This document shows, in pieces, positions 43,453-52,875 of a stretch of DNA of 64,000 nucleotides. Position 1 is the first letter of the stretch. Each line of letters begins with the position of its first letter. Below the pieces are notes generated by a model that saw only the letters and a program-made list of their open reading frames with translations, did no database searches and was not told the DNA's origin. The stretch lies in NCBI GenBank assembly GCA_041744375.1, contig JBGTLA010000078.1, positions 19,085 to 83,084 on the forward strand, given 5' to 3'. The position numbers were made by a program, and so were the translations under genes. Origin of the DNA: JBGTLA01 sp041744375. Its GTDB lineage: Bacteria > Actinomycetota > Acidimicrobiia > Spongiisociales > ZC4RG35.

Positions 43453-45057
43453 ATGTCAAACAAGCTTGTGTTCGTGAACGGGAAGGTGTTCGTGGCCGAT
43501 GCAGCCCGGTCGTGGGCGCGGGCCGTGGCGGTGAGCAACGGGATCGTCGTGGCCGTCGGGCACGAAAGCGATGTATCCGGCCATCTGCCCGGTGCCGACG
43601 TCGTCGATCTCGAGGGCCGGCTGCTGACGCCGGGATTCACCGATGCCCATATCCATCCCCACCACGGTGGCCAGAAGCTCTTGACCTGCAACCTGTTGGA
43701 TGAGGTTGATGCGGAGGCTGCGCTCGGGGCAATCCGCTCCTACGCCGATTCACACCCCGAAGTGGAGTGGATCACCGGAGGGGGATGGAGCCAGGACTGG
43801 TTCGCCGGAGCGTGCCCGTCGGCCGAGGTGCTCGACTCGGTCGTGGGGGATCGGCCGGTCTTTCTCACCAATCGTGATGGTCACGGCGGCTGGGCCAACT
43901 CGCTAGCCCTGGAGGCAGCGGGGGTGAGCTCGGCCACGCCCGACCCTCCCGACGGCCGCCTCGAGCGCCTTTCGGACGGTTCGCCCCAGGGAACCCTGCA
44001 CGAAGGAGCCATGGAGTTGGTCCAGTCGGTCATGCCGCCCGAGACCGACGCCGACGTGGAAGCGGCTCTGCTGGCCGGCCAGCGCCATCTCTTGTCGTTT
44101 GGTATCACCAGCTGGCAGGACGCCTGGGTGGAGGAGTCCCTGCACGATGCCTACCGGCGTATCGATGAGCGGGGCGATCTCATCGGGACCGCTGTGGCCG
44201 CTTTGTGGTGGGACCGAAACGGAGGGCTCGAGCAGATCGAGCGGCTGGAGGAGTGGCGTCGCCAGCGATCCCCCCGGTATCGACCCACCACCGTGAAGTT
44301 GATGCTCGATGGGGTTGTCGAGAACTACTCCGCCTCGATGCTCGAACCATACGACCGAGTCGGCGGCACCGGGATCGACATGATCGATCCCCACCGCCTG
44401 GGCGAATTCGTCGTGGCTCTCGACGCCGCCGGATTCCAAGTCCAGTTCCACGTCATCGGTGACGCTGCCGCCCGCCATGCTCTGGACGCAGTCGAGACGG
44501 CTCGCGTCACCAACGGGTGGTCGGACCTCCGCCATGGGCTGGCCCACATCCAGGTCGTCCACCCCAGCGACATCCCGCGATTCCACCGCCTCGGGGTGGC
44601 GGCGTTGGCGCAGCCGCTGTGGGCATGCGAAGACGGCTACCAGGCAGAGCTGACCCAGCCCTTCCTCGGCGAGGAGCGATCGTCGTGGCAATACCCCTTC
44701 GGGTCGCTGGTGGCCGCAGGAGCGACGCTGGTGGGTGGGTCCGACTGGTCGGTGTCGACCTGTGATGTGATGCACCAGATCGAAGTGGCCGCCACACGCC
44801 GACCCGTCCACAAGCGGGACCTTGCGCCACTCAACGCCGCCGAGGCTGTCGACCCTGTCACCGGTCTGGCTGCCTACACCGCCGGGGCGGCCTGGTTCAA
44901 CCACGAGGAGAGGCGACGCGGCACCATCGCAGTCGATAAGGTGGCCGACCTCGTGGTGCTTGATCGGGATCCGTTCGTCGATGGCCCCTTCGGTGACACA
45001 AGAGTGGACATGACTTTTGTGGGCGGAAGCCTGGTGTATGAGAGGGAGGACGGGTGA
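43453..45057 (+). CDS. Amidohydrolase (YtcJ-like)
   Basis: The 534-aa metal-dependent hydrolase has the zinc motif FTDAHIHPHH and the following YtcJ-type features: GWSQDWFAG, NRDGHGGWANSLAL, FHVIGDAAARHALDAV, LAHIQVV and GGSDWSVS. This subgroup hydrolyses amides or cyclic ureas; the natural substrates are mostly unknown. ATG at 43453 is chosen because TAGGAT lies 7 nt before it. It is the first gene of the potABCD operon (GTGA overlap with potA), so it may process the imported compound. Confidence 0.8.
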   Translation: MSNKLVFVNGKVFVADAARSWARAVAVSNGIVVAVGHESDVSGHLPGADVVDLEGRLLTPGFTDAHIHPHHGGQKLLTCNLLDEVDAEAALGAIRSYADSHPEVEWITGGGWSQDWFAGACPSAEVLDSVVGDRPVFLTNRDGHGGWANSLALEAAGVSSATPDPPDGRLERLSDGSPQGTLHEGAMELVQSVMPPETDADVEAALLAGQRHLLSFGITSWQDAWVEESLHDAYRRIDERGDLIGTAVAALWWDRNGGLEQIERLEEWRRQRSPRYRPTTVKLMLDGVVENYSASMLEPYDRVGGTGIDMIDPHRLGEFVVALDAAGFQVQFHVIGDAAARHALDAVETARVTNGWSDLRHGLAHIQVVHPSDIPRFHRLGVAALAQPLWACEDGYQAELTQPFLGEERSSWQYPFGSLVAAGATLVGGSDWSVSTCDVMHQIEVAATRRPVHKRDLAPLNAAEAVDPVTGLAAYTAGAAWFNHEERRRGTIAVDKVADLVVLDRDPFVDGPFGDTRVDMTFVGGSLVYEREDG

Positions 45058-46121
45058 ACAGTCCTGCGGTGGAGTTGGTCGACGTCACCAAGCGTTTCGG
45101 TGACGTCGTGGCGGTCGACGCCGTCGATCTCGCCATTGGCGACGGAGAGTTCTTCTCCCTCCTGGGACCGTCCGGGTGCGGGAAGACCACGACATTGAGG
45201 ATGATCGCCGGCTTCGAATACCCCACCCAGGGCTCGCTGCGAATCCACGGCACGGAGATGGGGCTGCTGCCCGCCAACGAGCGACCCGTGAACACGGTTT
45301 TTCAGTCCTATGCCCTGTTTCCCCATATGACGGTGGCCGACAACGTCGCCTTCGGGCTGCGGATGAGGAAAGTGCCCTCGGCTGAGATCGCCGAACGCGT
45401 CAACCGGGTTCTCGACCAGGTCCAGCTTCGTCAGCGCGCCGACGCCAAGCCGTCCCAACTCTCAGGAGGGCAAAAGCAAAGGGTGGCTTTGGCCCGTGCC
45501 CTGGTCAACGAGCCGGAAGTGTTGCTGCTCGACGAGCCGCTCGGGGCGCTGGACCTCAAGCTACGCCAGTCGATGCAAGTGGAGCTGAAGGACCTCCAGG
45601 CCCGTGTCGGCATCACATTCGTCTACGTGACTCATGACCAAGAGGAGGCCCTCACGATGTCCGACCGAATCGGCGTCATGAACGAGGGCAAACTCCTCCA
45701 GGTCGGTGAGCCGTCTGTGATCTACGAGCGGCCGGGCTCTCGGTTCGTGGCCGGGTTCATCGGAGACATCAATCTCGTTCCGGGGACCGTGGAGACCCCA
45801 GGGGAGGTCCGCCTCGCTTCAGGCGCCACCCTCACCGTCGACACCGCCGGGACGAAGGGCGACGTCACGATGGCTCTTAGGCCAGAGCATCTCGAGCTCT
45901 ATGACCCTGGCGAGGAGATCCCCGCCGGGCATCTACGTCTTCCCGGGAAGGTGACCCGCAAGCGCTACTACGGCGACTCCCATTTCTACGACATCGACGT
46001 CGGACTGCCGGACCCGATCGAGGTGAAAGAAGAAAACCGGCCCGGGGTGGAGACGTACGAGCTGGGTGATGAGACGGTTGTGGCCTGGAACCCCTCGGCC
46101 ACCAGCGTGGTCGAGAACTGA
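45054..46121 (+). CDS. potA: Spermidine/putrescine-type ABC transporter ATPase
   Basis: The 355-aa ATPase has Walker A GPSGCGKTTTL, signature LSGGQKQRVALARAL, Walker B VLLLDEPLGALDLKL and a C-terminal TOBE-like domain. The sequence pattern and the order of the four genes match PotABCD systems for polyamines; related systems take up other amines. GTG start overlaps the amidohydrolase stop, and its own stop shares a base with the next ATG. Confidence 0.88.
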   Translation: MNSPAVELVDVTKRFGDVVAVDAVDLAIGDGEFFSLLGPSGCGKTTTLRMIAGFEYPTQGSLRIHGTEMGLLPANERPVNTVFQSYALFPHMTVADNVAFGLRMRKVPSAEIAERVNRVLDQVQLRQRADAKPSQLSGGQKQRVALARALVNEPEVLLLDEPLGALDLKLRQSMQVELKDLQARVGITFVYVTHDQEEALTMSDRIGVMNEGKLLQVGEPSVIYERPGSRFVAGFIGDINLVPGTVETPGEVRLASGATLTVDTAGTKGDVTMALRPEHLELYDPGEEIPAGHLRLPGKVTRKRYYGDSHFYDIDVGLPDPIEVKEENRPGVETYELGDETVVAWNPSATSVVEN

Positions 46122-46999
46122 TGACCACGCCGGAGATGAGCGCGGCGCTCGAGGCAAAGGCCGAGCGAGCCGCCAGCCGACGTGGGGTGATCATCGGAGC
46201 CCCCGCCTACGTCTACCTCATCTTGTTCTTCGCCCTGCCACTCGTCATCGTCTTGGTGTACTCGTTCGCCAGTCGCTCGTCGACGGGCCTCACCATCCTG
46301 GGCGACTGGAATGTCAACTCGTGGTCGCGGGTGTTCGACGGGTCGACCCTGCGCATCGTTTGGCGCACTTTGATCTTGGCCACGACAACAACCGTGCTCA
46401 GCCTGGCGGTCGGGTACCCGTTTGCCTATTGGATCGCCACTCGCCCCGCCCGCGTCCGAGCCGCGCTGTTGGTGCTGGTCATGATCCCGTTCTGGTCGAA
46501 CTTCCTGGTACGCACGTACGCCATTCGCTTTCTCTTGGGCTCGGACGGTCCGTTGTCGGTTCTCAGCCAGGCGCTCGGCGGCGATCCCATCCGGATCCTC
46601 TTCACGAACCTCGCCATCCTCATCGGCATGGTCTACGGGTACATGCCGTTCATGGTCCTTCCCCTCTACGCCGCCCTCGAGCGGATGGATTGGAGGCTGG
46701 TCGAGGCAGCCCGCGACCTCTACGCCAATGGTTGGACGGCCTTTCGCAAAGTGACCTTGCCCCTCTCCATGCCGGGGGTGATCGCCGGTTCCGTGCTGGT
46801 GTTCATCCCCTCGTTGGGTGCATACGTCATCCCTGCGCTGCTGGGCGGGTCCAACACGGTCCTTCTGGGTGACTACATCGTCAGCCAGTTCCTCCAGGCC
46901 CGAAACTGGCCCTTCGGGTCGGCGTTGTCAACCATGGTCATGATCGTGATGCTGGCGGCGACCATCTTGTACTTCCGCAAGGGAGCCAAGACGCTGTGA
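46121..46999 (+). CDS. potB: Polyamine-type ABC transporter permease (PotB-like)
   Basis: The 292-aa permease has six membrane segments. The EAA loop that contacts the ATPase reads MDWRLVEAARDLYANGWTAF. The N-terminus (VYLILFFALPLVIVLVYSFA) is typical of PotB. The ATG overlaps the potA stop (TGATG), so translation is coupled. Confidence 0.87.
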   Translation: MTTPEMSAALEAKAERAASRRGVIIGAPAYVYLILFFALPLVIVLVYSFASRSSTGLTILGDWNVNSWSRVFDGSTLRIVWRTLILATTTTVLSLAVGYPFAYWIATRPARVRAALLVLVMIPFWSNFLVRTYAIRFLLGSDGPLSVLSQALGGDPIRILFTNLAILIGMVYGYMPFMVLPLYAALERMDWRLVEAARDLYANGWTAFRKVTLPLSMPGVIAGSVLVFIPSLGAYVIPALLGGSNTVLLGDYIVSQFLQARNWPFGSALSTMVMIVMLAATILYFRKGAKTL

Positions 47000-47009
47000 A
47001 CGGTGTGCG

Positions 47010-47846
47010 ATGAGCGACGAGTCAATTCGCATCGGGCGATGGTCGGACCGCCTCTTGGGTGCCAACGGCTGGATCGTCTACCTGTTCTTGTATACCCCGA
47101 TCTTCGTGCTCATCGTCTTTTCGTTCAACGACAACCAACGAGTTGCGGTCTGGACCGAATTCTCGTTTCGCTGGTACGGAGAGATGCTCCAGAACGACGC
47201 CGTGCTGCGCGCCCTGCGTAACACGCTCATCGTCGCCGGGGTGTCCACGGTGATGTCGACGATCCTCGGAACGGCTGCCGCCATCTCGATGGAGCGGTAC
47301 CGGTTCCGCGGGCAACGGTCGGCCGACGGCCTCCTCTACCTCCCCATCATCATCCCCGACGTCACGATGGCTGTGATGATGCTCCTGTTCTTTGCGCAGG
47401 TCTTCAACATGACCTCCAACGTGGTCCGGCTCAGTTTCGGTCTCGGCACGATCAGCCTCGCCCACATAGCATTCAACATCGCCTTTGTGGCCATAGTGGT
47501 GCGGGCCCGGCTTGCCCAGATGGAACCGCAGATGGAGGAAGCCGCCGCCGACTTGTACGCGAGCAACTGGCAGACGTTTCGCTATGTCACGCTACCGCTC
47601 ATCCTGCCCGGTGTCGCCGGCGGAGCTCTGCTGGCCCTCACCCTGTCCCTCGACGACGTCGTCGTCACCCAGTTCGTTTCCGGCCCCGGGTCCACCACCT
47701 TGCCGGTCTACGTGTTCGGGCTGGTGCGGCGCGGGGTTACCCCCCTGATCAACGCCGTCTCCGTTGTGATGCTCGTAGCTTCTATCCTGTTGGTGGCGGT
47801 CTCGCTGGTTTTCCAGCGACGGTCGGGTCGAAGTAGTCCCCTCTGA
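47010..47846 (+). CDS. potC: Polyamine-type ABC transporter permease (PotC-like)
   Basis: This 278-aa second permease has six membrane segments and an EAA loop, MEEAAADLYASNWQTF. FLYTPIFVLIVFSFNDNQR near the start is typical of PotC. It starts 10 bp after potB and pairs with it to form the channel. Confidence 0.87.
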   Translation: MSDESIRIGRWSDRLLGANGWIVYLFLYTPIFVLIVFSFNDNQRVAVWTEFSFRWYGEMLQNDAVLRALRNTLIVAGVSTVMSTILGTAAAISMERYRFRGQRSADGLLYLPIIIPDVTMAVMMLLFFAQVFNMTSNVVRLSFGLGTISLAHIAFNIAFVAIVVRARLAQMEPQMEEAAADLYASNWQTFRYVTLPLILPGVAGGALLALTLSLDDVVVTQFVSGPGSTTLPVYVFGLVRRGVTPLINAVSVVMLVASILLVAVSLVFQRRSGRSSPL

Positions 47847-47875
47847 TTCGATACATGACAACTCGGGAGGTCCCC

Positions 47876-49012
47876 ATGAACGCAAAGAAAATGATGGCGC
47901 TGTTGATGTCGCTGGCGCTGGTTCTGCTGGCGTGTGGCGCCGACACCACTGCCGAAGAACCGGTACCGGCTCCGGCACCCGACGACACGGCCGGCGAGCC
48001 GGCCCCTCCAACAGGTGAGACCTGTGCGGCCGGGGAGACCGACGGCAACCTCAATTTCTACAACTGGTCGGAGTACATCGATCCGGATCTGCTCTCAGCC
48101 TTCGAGGCTGAGTACGGCGTGTCGGTCGTCGAGTCCTTCTACGACTCGAACGAGGCCATGCTCGCCCAGCTCCAAGCCGGGGTCGTCTACGACCTCATCG
48201 TCCCTTCCGACTACATGGTCGGTATCATGATCCAAGAAGGGCTGCTGCTCCCCCTCCAGAAGGATGCAGTTCCCAATATCGCCAACCTGGCAGGGCAGTT
48301 CCAGGCACCCCCCTACGATCCGGGACTGGAATACTCGGTTGCTTACCAATACGGAACCACTGGCCTGGGTGTGAACCTCGACGTGGTGGGTGACGACGTA
48401 GAGCCGACATGGGCCCTCGTCTTCGACCCCGAGCTGGCTTCGCGCTACTCCGGGCAGATCTCACTGCTCAACGATCCCCGTGAGACGATGGGGGCGGCGC
48501 TGATGTACCTGGGGCACAGCATCAACGACGTCGACCTGGCGAACCTCCAAGAGGCGACCGAGCTGTTGGCGGAGGCCCGCCAGCACGTCGCCACGTTCGA
48601 CTCGGACCAGTACGCTTCGTCTTTGGTGACCGGTGAGACGGCGGTGGCCCACGGCTACTCGGGTGGCATGATCACGGCCATCTCCGATGCCGACGATCCC
48701 GACCGGTTCGATTACCTGCTGCCGGCTGAAGGCGCCACGCTCTGGGTCGACAACATGGCCATTCCGGTCGGAGCCGAGCACCCGTGCACCGCGCATGCCT
48801 TCATCGACTTCATCCTCGATGCCGAGAACGGCGCCACCCTGACCAACTGGAACTGGTACGGGTCTCCCAACGCGGCTTCGATGGAGTTCATCGAGGAGGA
48901 GGTGGCTGAGTTCTACGCCGAGACGGATGTCGCTCCCAACCTCCAGGTCATCGAAGACACCGGCGACTACGAAATCAATTTCACCGACTTCTTCGCCCAG
49001 GCCCGGTCCTGA
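47876..49012 (+). CDS. potD: Polyamine-type substrate-binding lipoprotein (PotD-like)
   Basis: The 378-aa product starts with a lipoprotein signal (lipobox LVLLAC, Cys20) and an acidic linker rich in Pro and Glu. The mature domain follows PotD/PotF: LNFYNWSEYIDPDLLSAFE, VVESFYDSNEAMLAQLQAG, YDLIVPSDYMVGIMI and VAHGYSGGMITA. It binds the amine outside the cell. ATG at 47876 follows GGGAGG; an in-frame ATG at 47855 has no such site. A strong terminator comes after it. Confidence 0.88.
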   Translation: MNAKKMMALLMSLALVLLACGADTTAEEPVPAPAPDDTAGEPAPPTGETCAAGETDGNLNFYNWSEYIDPDLLSAFEAEYGVSVVESFYDSNEAMLAQLQAGVVYDLIVPSDYMVGIMIQEGLLLPLQKDAVPNIANLAGQFQAPPYDPGLEYSVAYQYGTTGLGVNLDVVGDDVEPTWALVFDPELASRYSGQISLLNDPRETMGAALMYLGHSINDVDLANLQEATELLAEARQHVATFDSDQYASSLVTGETAVAHGYSGGMITAISDADDPDRFDYLLPAEGATLWVDNMAIPVGAEHPCTAHAFIDFILDAENGATLTNWNWYGSPNAASMEFIEEEVAEFYAETDVAPNLQVIEDTGDYEINFTDFFAQARS

Positions 49013-49020
49013 TCCGAGTA

Positions 49021-49057
49021 CGGAGAGACCCCGGCACTGAATGCCGGGGTCTCTCCG
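49021..49057. terminator. Strong bidirectional hairpin terminator
   Basis: CGGAGAGACCCCGGC (49021-49035) pairs perfectly with 49043-49057 around a 7-nt loop, followed by TCTTCTC. It lies between the convergent potD and DUF4349 genes, 8 bp after one stop and 5 bp from the other, so it can stop transcripts from both sides. Confidence 0.8.
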
Positions 49058-49062
49058 TCTTC

Positions 49063-49998
49063 TCATTCGGAGGTCTCGGGCACCGACATCGCCTGCCGAT
49101 GCAGTCCGATACGACGCCCCAGCCTCCAGATGGCCAACCCGGGCAGCGCCAAGAGCAGGAGCAGCGGTAGCCCGTAGAGGACGGCGCGTATGCCCACCTC
49201 CGCCAGCGATTGGAGTGTTCCGACCAGCGAGCGCAAGGCATCCCGTGCTACGGCGAGTGGCGCCCAGCCTTCCTCGATCACCGGACCGACGAGGGGCGTG
49301 GGGTTCACCGTCACCTCGACCGTTGCCAGACTGGTGAGGTCGTCGAGCACGTGACGGCGACCCTCGAGCTGTTCGATCTGACCACGAACCGAGCTGATCT
49401 CGTTGAAGACTCTCAGGAGCTTGTCTGGATCGGCGCCGGGTTGGGAGCGGACCTCCTCCAGCAACGCCCGGAGCTCGGTCTCGAGCAGCGCCAGGTTGGT
49501 GATTCGTGCCTCCACATCGACGTACTCTTCGGTGACGTCCTGGCCGCGTTGCGACTGCGATACGACACGGGTCCCCATCTCGCCGATGGCCTCGAGGGTT
49601 CCCGCCAGGTCGGAGGACGGGATGCGAACGACGAGTTCGATCCTGGGTTGGTCCTCTCCCGTCACCGGGTCGGCCACGGTGGCGGACTCGAGGAATCCGC
49701 CGGAGTCGGCCACGAGCCGCTGCACCCGATCGAAGACACTACGCGTGTCGGTCGCTTCGATCGTGATCGCCGCCCGGTGAATGACCTTTCGCCCCTCTGG
49801 CGTCGGTAGCGACACCGGCTCGCCTGGGGCAGGAGCAGCGGAGTCGTCTTCGGCTCGGTCTGCGCTCTCGGAGAGGTCGGGGGACACGGCGCCCCCGCTC
49901 AGCCCGGTCACGCTGCCCTCGCCGGTAGTGTCTCCGCCCCCTGCGCACGCCCCGATAACGAGCGCCAGCACCAGTGTCATCGTCGTCAGTCGTGTCAT
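49063..49998 (-). CDS. DUF4349 lipoprotein
   Basis: This 311-aa protein has a lipoprotein signal (lipobox VIGAC, Cys18) and an acidic linker. A DUF4349 domain follows (KVIHRAAITIEATDTRSVFD, then a coiled-coil with LETELRALLEEVRSQ and IEQLEGRRHVLDD), and then a C-terminal membrane helix (GLPLLLLLALPGLAIW). Its function is unknown; it sits outside the membrane, anchored at both ends. A strong AGGAGGTGG precedes ATG 49998. Confidence 0.8.
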   Translation of the reverse strand: MTRLTTMTLVLALVIGACAGGGDTTGEGSVTGLSGGAVSPDLSESADRAEDDSAAPAPGEPVSLPTPEGRKVIHRAAITIEATDTRSVFDRVQRLVADSGGFLESATVADPVTGEDQPRIELVVRIPSSDLAGTLEAIGEMGTRVVSQSQRGQDVTEEYVDVEARITNLALLETELRALLEEVRSQPGADPDKLLRVFNEISSVRGQIEQLEGRRHVLDDLTSLATVEVTVNPTPLVGPVIEEGWAPLAVARDALRSLVGTLQSLAEVGIRAVLYGLPLLLLLALPGLAIWRLGRRIGLHRQAMSVPETSE

Positions 49999-50073
49999 TC
50001 GAGCCACCTCCTGTGGGTCGACGGTTGGACGCCGGTGCGGCGCGGCGGGGTTCCCGCTTGTACCGTTCCTCCC

Positions 50074-51114
50074 ATGCGAACCCTCGAGTTGTCCGGGTCG
50101 CCGGCAGCAATCGGGCGTCGTCACGGCGCCGCCCTCGCCGACGACATTCGGAGGTATCTGGCGGAGCGGATGCGGCTCACCGGCGACGGGTCCTGGAGCG
50201 GACGCCGTTCAAGGCACGCCGACATCCTGGCGGTGGCCGACGGCATGGTCGAGGCCCACGCTCGCTACGCCCCCGACATTCACACCGAGGTGGAGGCGAT
50301 GGCCGATGCGGCCGGGCTGTCGGTGTCCGAGCTCATTGTGCTCGGCGGTTTCACCGACGTGGTGGACGTGTTACGCACACCCCTCGGTGAAGACGACTGC
50401 ACCGCCATCTTGGTGCCTCCCGGTTATGCCGACGCCGCTTATCTGGCTCAAACATGGGACATGCACGACACGGCCGCCCGGTTCATCGTGTTGTGTCGGA
50501 TTGCCCCCGACCACGGGCCGACGGCGCTGGTGTTCACCACCGCTGGGTGTGTGGGCCAGATGGGCATGAACGAGGCCGGGATCTGCGTGGGAATCAACAA
50601 TCTCACTGCCAGGAGTGGACGTCCTGGCGTCACGTGGCCATACGTCGTCCGCAAGGTCCTGTCTCAGACCGACATCGACTTGGCCCTCAAGTGTGTGCTC
50701 GAGGCGGATCTGGCTGGTGCACACAACTATCTCCTCCTGGGTCCCGACGGCGTCGGCTACAACATCGAGGCGATGCCGCACAAGACCGCCGTCGACGAGC
50801 TCGCCTCAGTCCCTCTCGTCCACACCAACCATTGCCTCCATGCCTCCACCCGCGCTTTCGAGGCCACTCGCCCCGGTGTGCTGACCGAGTCATCCACTGT
50901 TCGCCTCCGCCACGCCGGCGAACTCGTGGCCGCGGGGGGCCTCGAGGCGGATTCGCTGTGGCGCGTCCTCGCCGACGAGTTCATCTGCCGCCGTTCGCAA
51001 CCCCCCGATCACATCGAGTCGTGTGGAGCGGTCGTGATGAGACCGGACACCCTCGAGATGTGGGCGGCCGACGGTGTCCCCGCCGACACCGCCCCCGAGA
51101 GGTTCGTGCTGTGA
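50074..51114 (+). CDS. C45 family peptidase/acyltransferase-like Ntn hydrolase
   Basis: The 346-aa protein is related to acyl-CoA:6-aminopenicillanic acid acyltransferase (C45). The nucleophile Cys109 is in GEDDCTAILVPP, released by self-cleavage after Asp108. Further features are TWDMHDTAARFIVL, GMNEAGICVGINNL and HTNHCLH. In bacteria these act as amide hydrolases with mostly unknown substrates. ATG at 50074 follows TACCGT (50061-50066) and 7 nt. The next gene overlaps its stop. Confidence 0.82.
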   Translation: MRTLELSGSPAAIGRRHGAALADDIRRYLAERMRLTGDGSWSGRRSRHADILAVADGMVEAHARYAPDIHTEVEAMADAAGLSVSELIVLGGFTDVVDVLRTPLGEDDCTAILVPPGYADAAYLAQTWDMHDTAARFIVLCRIAPDHGPTALVFTTAGCVGQMGMNEAGICVGINNLTARSGRPGVTWPYVVRKVLSQTDIDLALKCVLEADLAGAHNYLLLGPDGVGYNIEAMPHKTAVDELASVPLVHTNHCLHASTRAFEATRPGVLTESSTVRLRHAGELVAAGGLEADSLWRVLADEFICRRSQPPDHIESCGAVVMRPDTLEMWAADGVPADTAPERFVL

Positions 51115-51725
51115 CCGAGCTTCGTTACGTCAATCTGTCGGAGGATCTGGCCGAGGCGCTGGCCGACATCGAGCGGATGTGTTTTCCCCTGGCCGACCCG
51201 GCTGAGCTGTTGTCCGCAGAGGACCTGTGCGCCTACGCCCGGGTGTTCCCCGAGGGAGTCTTCGTGGCCATGGACGGCGACGCTCCCGTCGGGATGGGAG
51301 CCGGCATCTTCTTGGATTTCGACTTCGACCATCCCCAACACTCCATCCTCGAGATCACCGGCGAGCACCAGTGCGGCAACCATGACCCCGCCGGCGAGTG
51401 GTACTACGGAACGGACATCACGGTTCATCCCGATCATCGCCGACGGGGGATCGGCCGGGAGCTGTATCGTCTCCGCAAGGACTTGGTCCGCCGTCACGGA
51501 AAGCGGGGGATCATCGCCGGCGGATCGATTCCCGGCTTCTTCCACCACAAGGACACGATGACCGCCCACGACTATGTCGATCGGGTGGTGGCCGGTGAGC
51601 TCTACGATCCCACCCTCACCTTCCAGATCGAGAACGGATTCGAGGTGCGGGGCCTGCTCGAGAACTACCTCGCCGACGAGGCCGACGACGGCTGGGCCAC
51701 CCTCATCGTCTGGCCCCGCGACTGA
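51111..51725 (+). CDS. GNAT family N-acetyltransferase
   Basis: This 204-aa protein has a GNAT core: VFVAMDGDAPVGMGAGIFLD and the acetyl-CoA loop TDITVHPDHRRRGIGRELYR (R-R-x-G-I-G). A C-terminal region LTFQIENGFEVRGLLENYL is typical of a subgroup with an added helix. The GTG start overlaps the stop of the C45 gene (GTGA), so the pair likely works on one compound, one removing and one adding an acyl group; that link is inference. Confidence 0.8.
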   Translation: MTELRYVNLSEDLAEALADIERMCFPLADPAELLSAEDLCAYARVFPEGVFVAMDGDAPVGMGAGIFLDFDFDHPQHSILEITGEHQCGNHDPAGEWYYGTDITVHPDHRRRGIGRELYRLRKDLVRRHGKRGIIAGGSIPGFFHHKDTMTAHDYVDRVVAGELYDPTLTFQIENGFEVRGLLENYLADEADDGWATLIVWPRD

Positions 51726-51738
51726 CCTTCCAATCCCG

Positions 51739-51785
51739 TTTTGGCGCGGAAACCGGGCACTCGGCTGCACGATTTCCGCGCCAAA
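51739..51785. repeat. REP-like hairpin, copy 1
   Basis: TTTGGCGCGGAAA (51740-51752) and its exact reverse complement (51773-51785) flank a 20-nt spacer. A second copy with the same arm core and the same spacer length lies at 52820-52862 in the same orientation. Thirteen of the 20 spacer bases agree. The two copies bracket the AbiEi-like gene. Such elements resemble REP sequences dispersed through a genome. Confidence 0.65.
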
Positions 51786-51801
51786 GTGGGTGGAGCGGGC
51801 A

Positions 51802-52758
51802 TCAACTGCTGCCGCAGGTCCGGAAGAACGGTCCCTGGCCACTGGCCACATCGTCTCGGAATCGTCGGAGTTCATCGACAACCATGTCGACCGAATGGAA
51901 CACCTGGTGGTCCCACACGAATAGCACCGACATCCCCAGCTCGAGGTAACCGTCGGATCGGTTCGTGTCCATCACCTGATCGAGCGGAGCCGAGTGGTGC
52001 CGCAGCGACTGGGCCTCGATGACGCCGGGCAAGCCGACCAGACGGAAGTCGGCCCGACCGACGAACTCGCTATCACCCAGAGCGACCTGCCTTTCGACCG
52101 CTACGCCGGCGCTGTCAGCGCACCACTGCACTCGCGCCTCGAAGCCGCTTTCTGGCGGTTTGTATGACGCGAGGCGATTGGCGGCCAGCTCCCGAGCGAG
52201 TCGGCTTCCGTTGCGGCCGGAGCGAGCGAGTTGTTGGACGAGAGTGTGGAAGCGCCGTGCCGACACGAGGCGGCGAGCCAATGCGTTGTCTACCGCCCGC
52301 TCTGTGCGGGCTGGATGGAGAACGGCGGCGAGTTGGAACAACGTCAATGCGGGTGTGGCGACGGGAATCCCGTCCCGAACGATCACCTCGCTCAGCGGCA
52401 GATCCTTGTGGTAGTGGATCACGTTGAGTCGCCGGCGTGCCGTAACGCCCTGTCGCGGGATGGTCACGTGGAAGGGGGCGTCGAGTCGAAAGCCCGGGAG
52501 GCCCCACAGACCCGCAGCAGACTGATGAGAGAGAAGCGCTCCGGGCGGTGCGTCGAGAGTGGCGGCCATGGCCGACCGGTGAGGACTGGATGCCGAGCCG
52601 CTGAGGACGAAGACCTCTGGGGAGAGAGCAGTGAGCGACTTCCGCTGCAGCAGCGGCCGTAGCCGCTGGTGGTCGATGCCCAGCGCATTGAGCTGACGTT
52701 TGCCGACCAAACCGTGTTGACGAGCGGACAGCTCCCAGATCGCCGTTTCGATCTCCAC
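51802..52758 (-). CDS. AbiEi-like/DUF559-like protein (type IV toxin-antitoxin type domain)
   Basis: The N-terminal 60 residues of this 318-aa protein form a winged-helix region of the AbiEi antitoxin type (ELSARQHGLVGKRQLNALGI). The middle has ALLSHQSAAGLWGLPGF, and the C-terminus has a DUF559/Vsr-like part (FVGRADFRLVGLPGVIEAQS). These solitary proteins are common in actinobacteria and their role is unclear. No AbiEii toxin partner is adjacent. GTG at 52758 gives the usual N-terminus; the longer frame to 52860 is made of the repeat at 52820-52862. The gene is bracketed by two REP-like hairpins. Confidence 0.7.
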   Translation of the reverse strand: MEIETAIWELSARQHGLVGKRQLNALGIDHQRLRPLLQRKSLTALSPEVFVLSGSASSPHRSAMAATLDAPPGALLSHQSAAGLWGLPGFRLDAPFHVTIPRQGVTARRRLNVIHYHKDLPLSEVIVRDGIPVATPALTLFQLAAVLHPARTERAVDNALARRLVSARRFHTLVQQLARSGRNGSRLARELAANRLASYKPPESGFEARVQWCADSAGVAVERQVALGDSEFVGRADFRLVGLPGVIEAQSLRHHSAPLDQVMDTNRSDGYLELGMSVLFVWDHQVFHSVDMVVDELRRFRDDVASGQGPFFRTCGSS

Positions 52759-52819
52759 AAGGCCGATCGTGCCGTACCCGCCCGTAAGTGTGAACCCCCT
52801 TGGCCTCGCCCGCCTTCCA

Positions 52820-52862
52820 GCGCGGAAAGGAGGCACCGGAGTGCATGATTTCCGCGCCAAAA
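52820..52862. repeat. REP-like hairpin, copy 2
   Basis: GCGCGGAAA (52820-52828) and TTTCCGCGC (52849-52857) flank a 20-nt spacer whose GCAC and GTGC can extend the stem. The right arm continues as CCAAAA, as in copy 1 at 51739-51785. The left arm has lost the outer TTTG part. It lies between the AbiEi-like gene and the agmatinase gene. Confidence 0.65.
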
Positions 52863-52875
52863 CGTCTGAGCGGGG

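Noticed and set aside
51739..52862. The two hairpins as ends of an insertion sequence
   Set aside because: The copies are direct, not inverted, relative to each other, no transposase lies between them and no target duplication was found.
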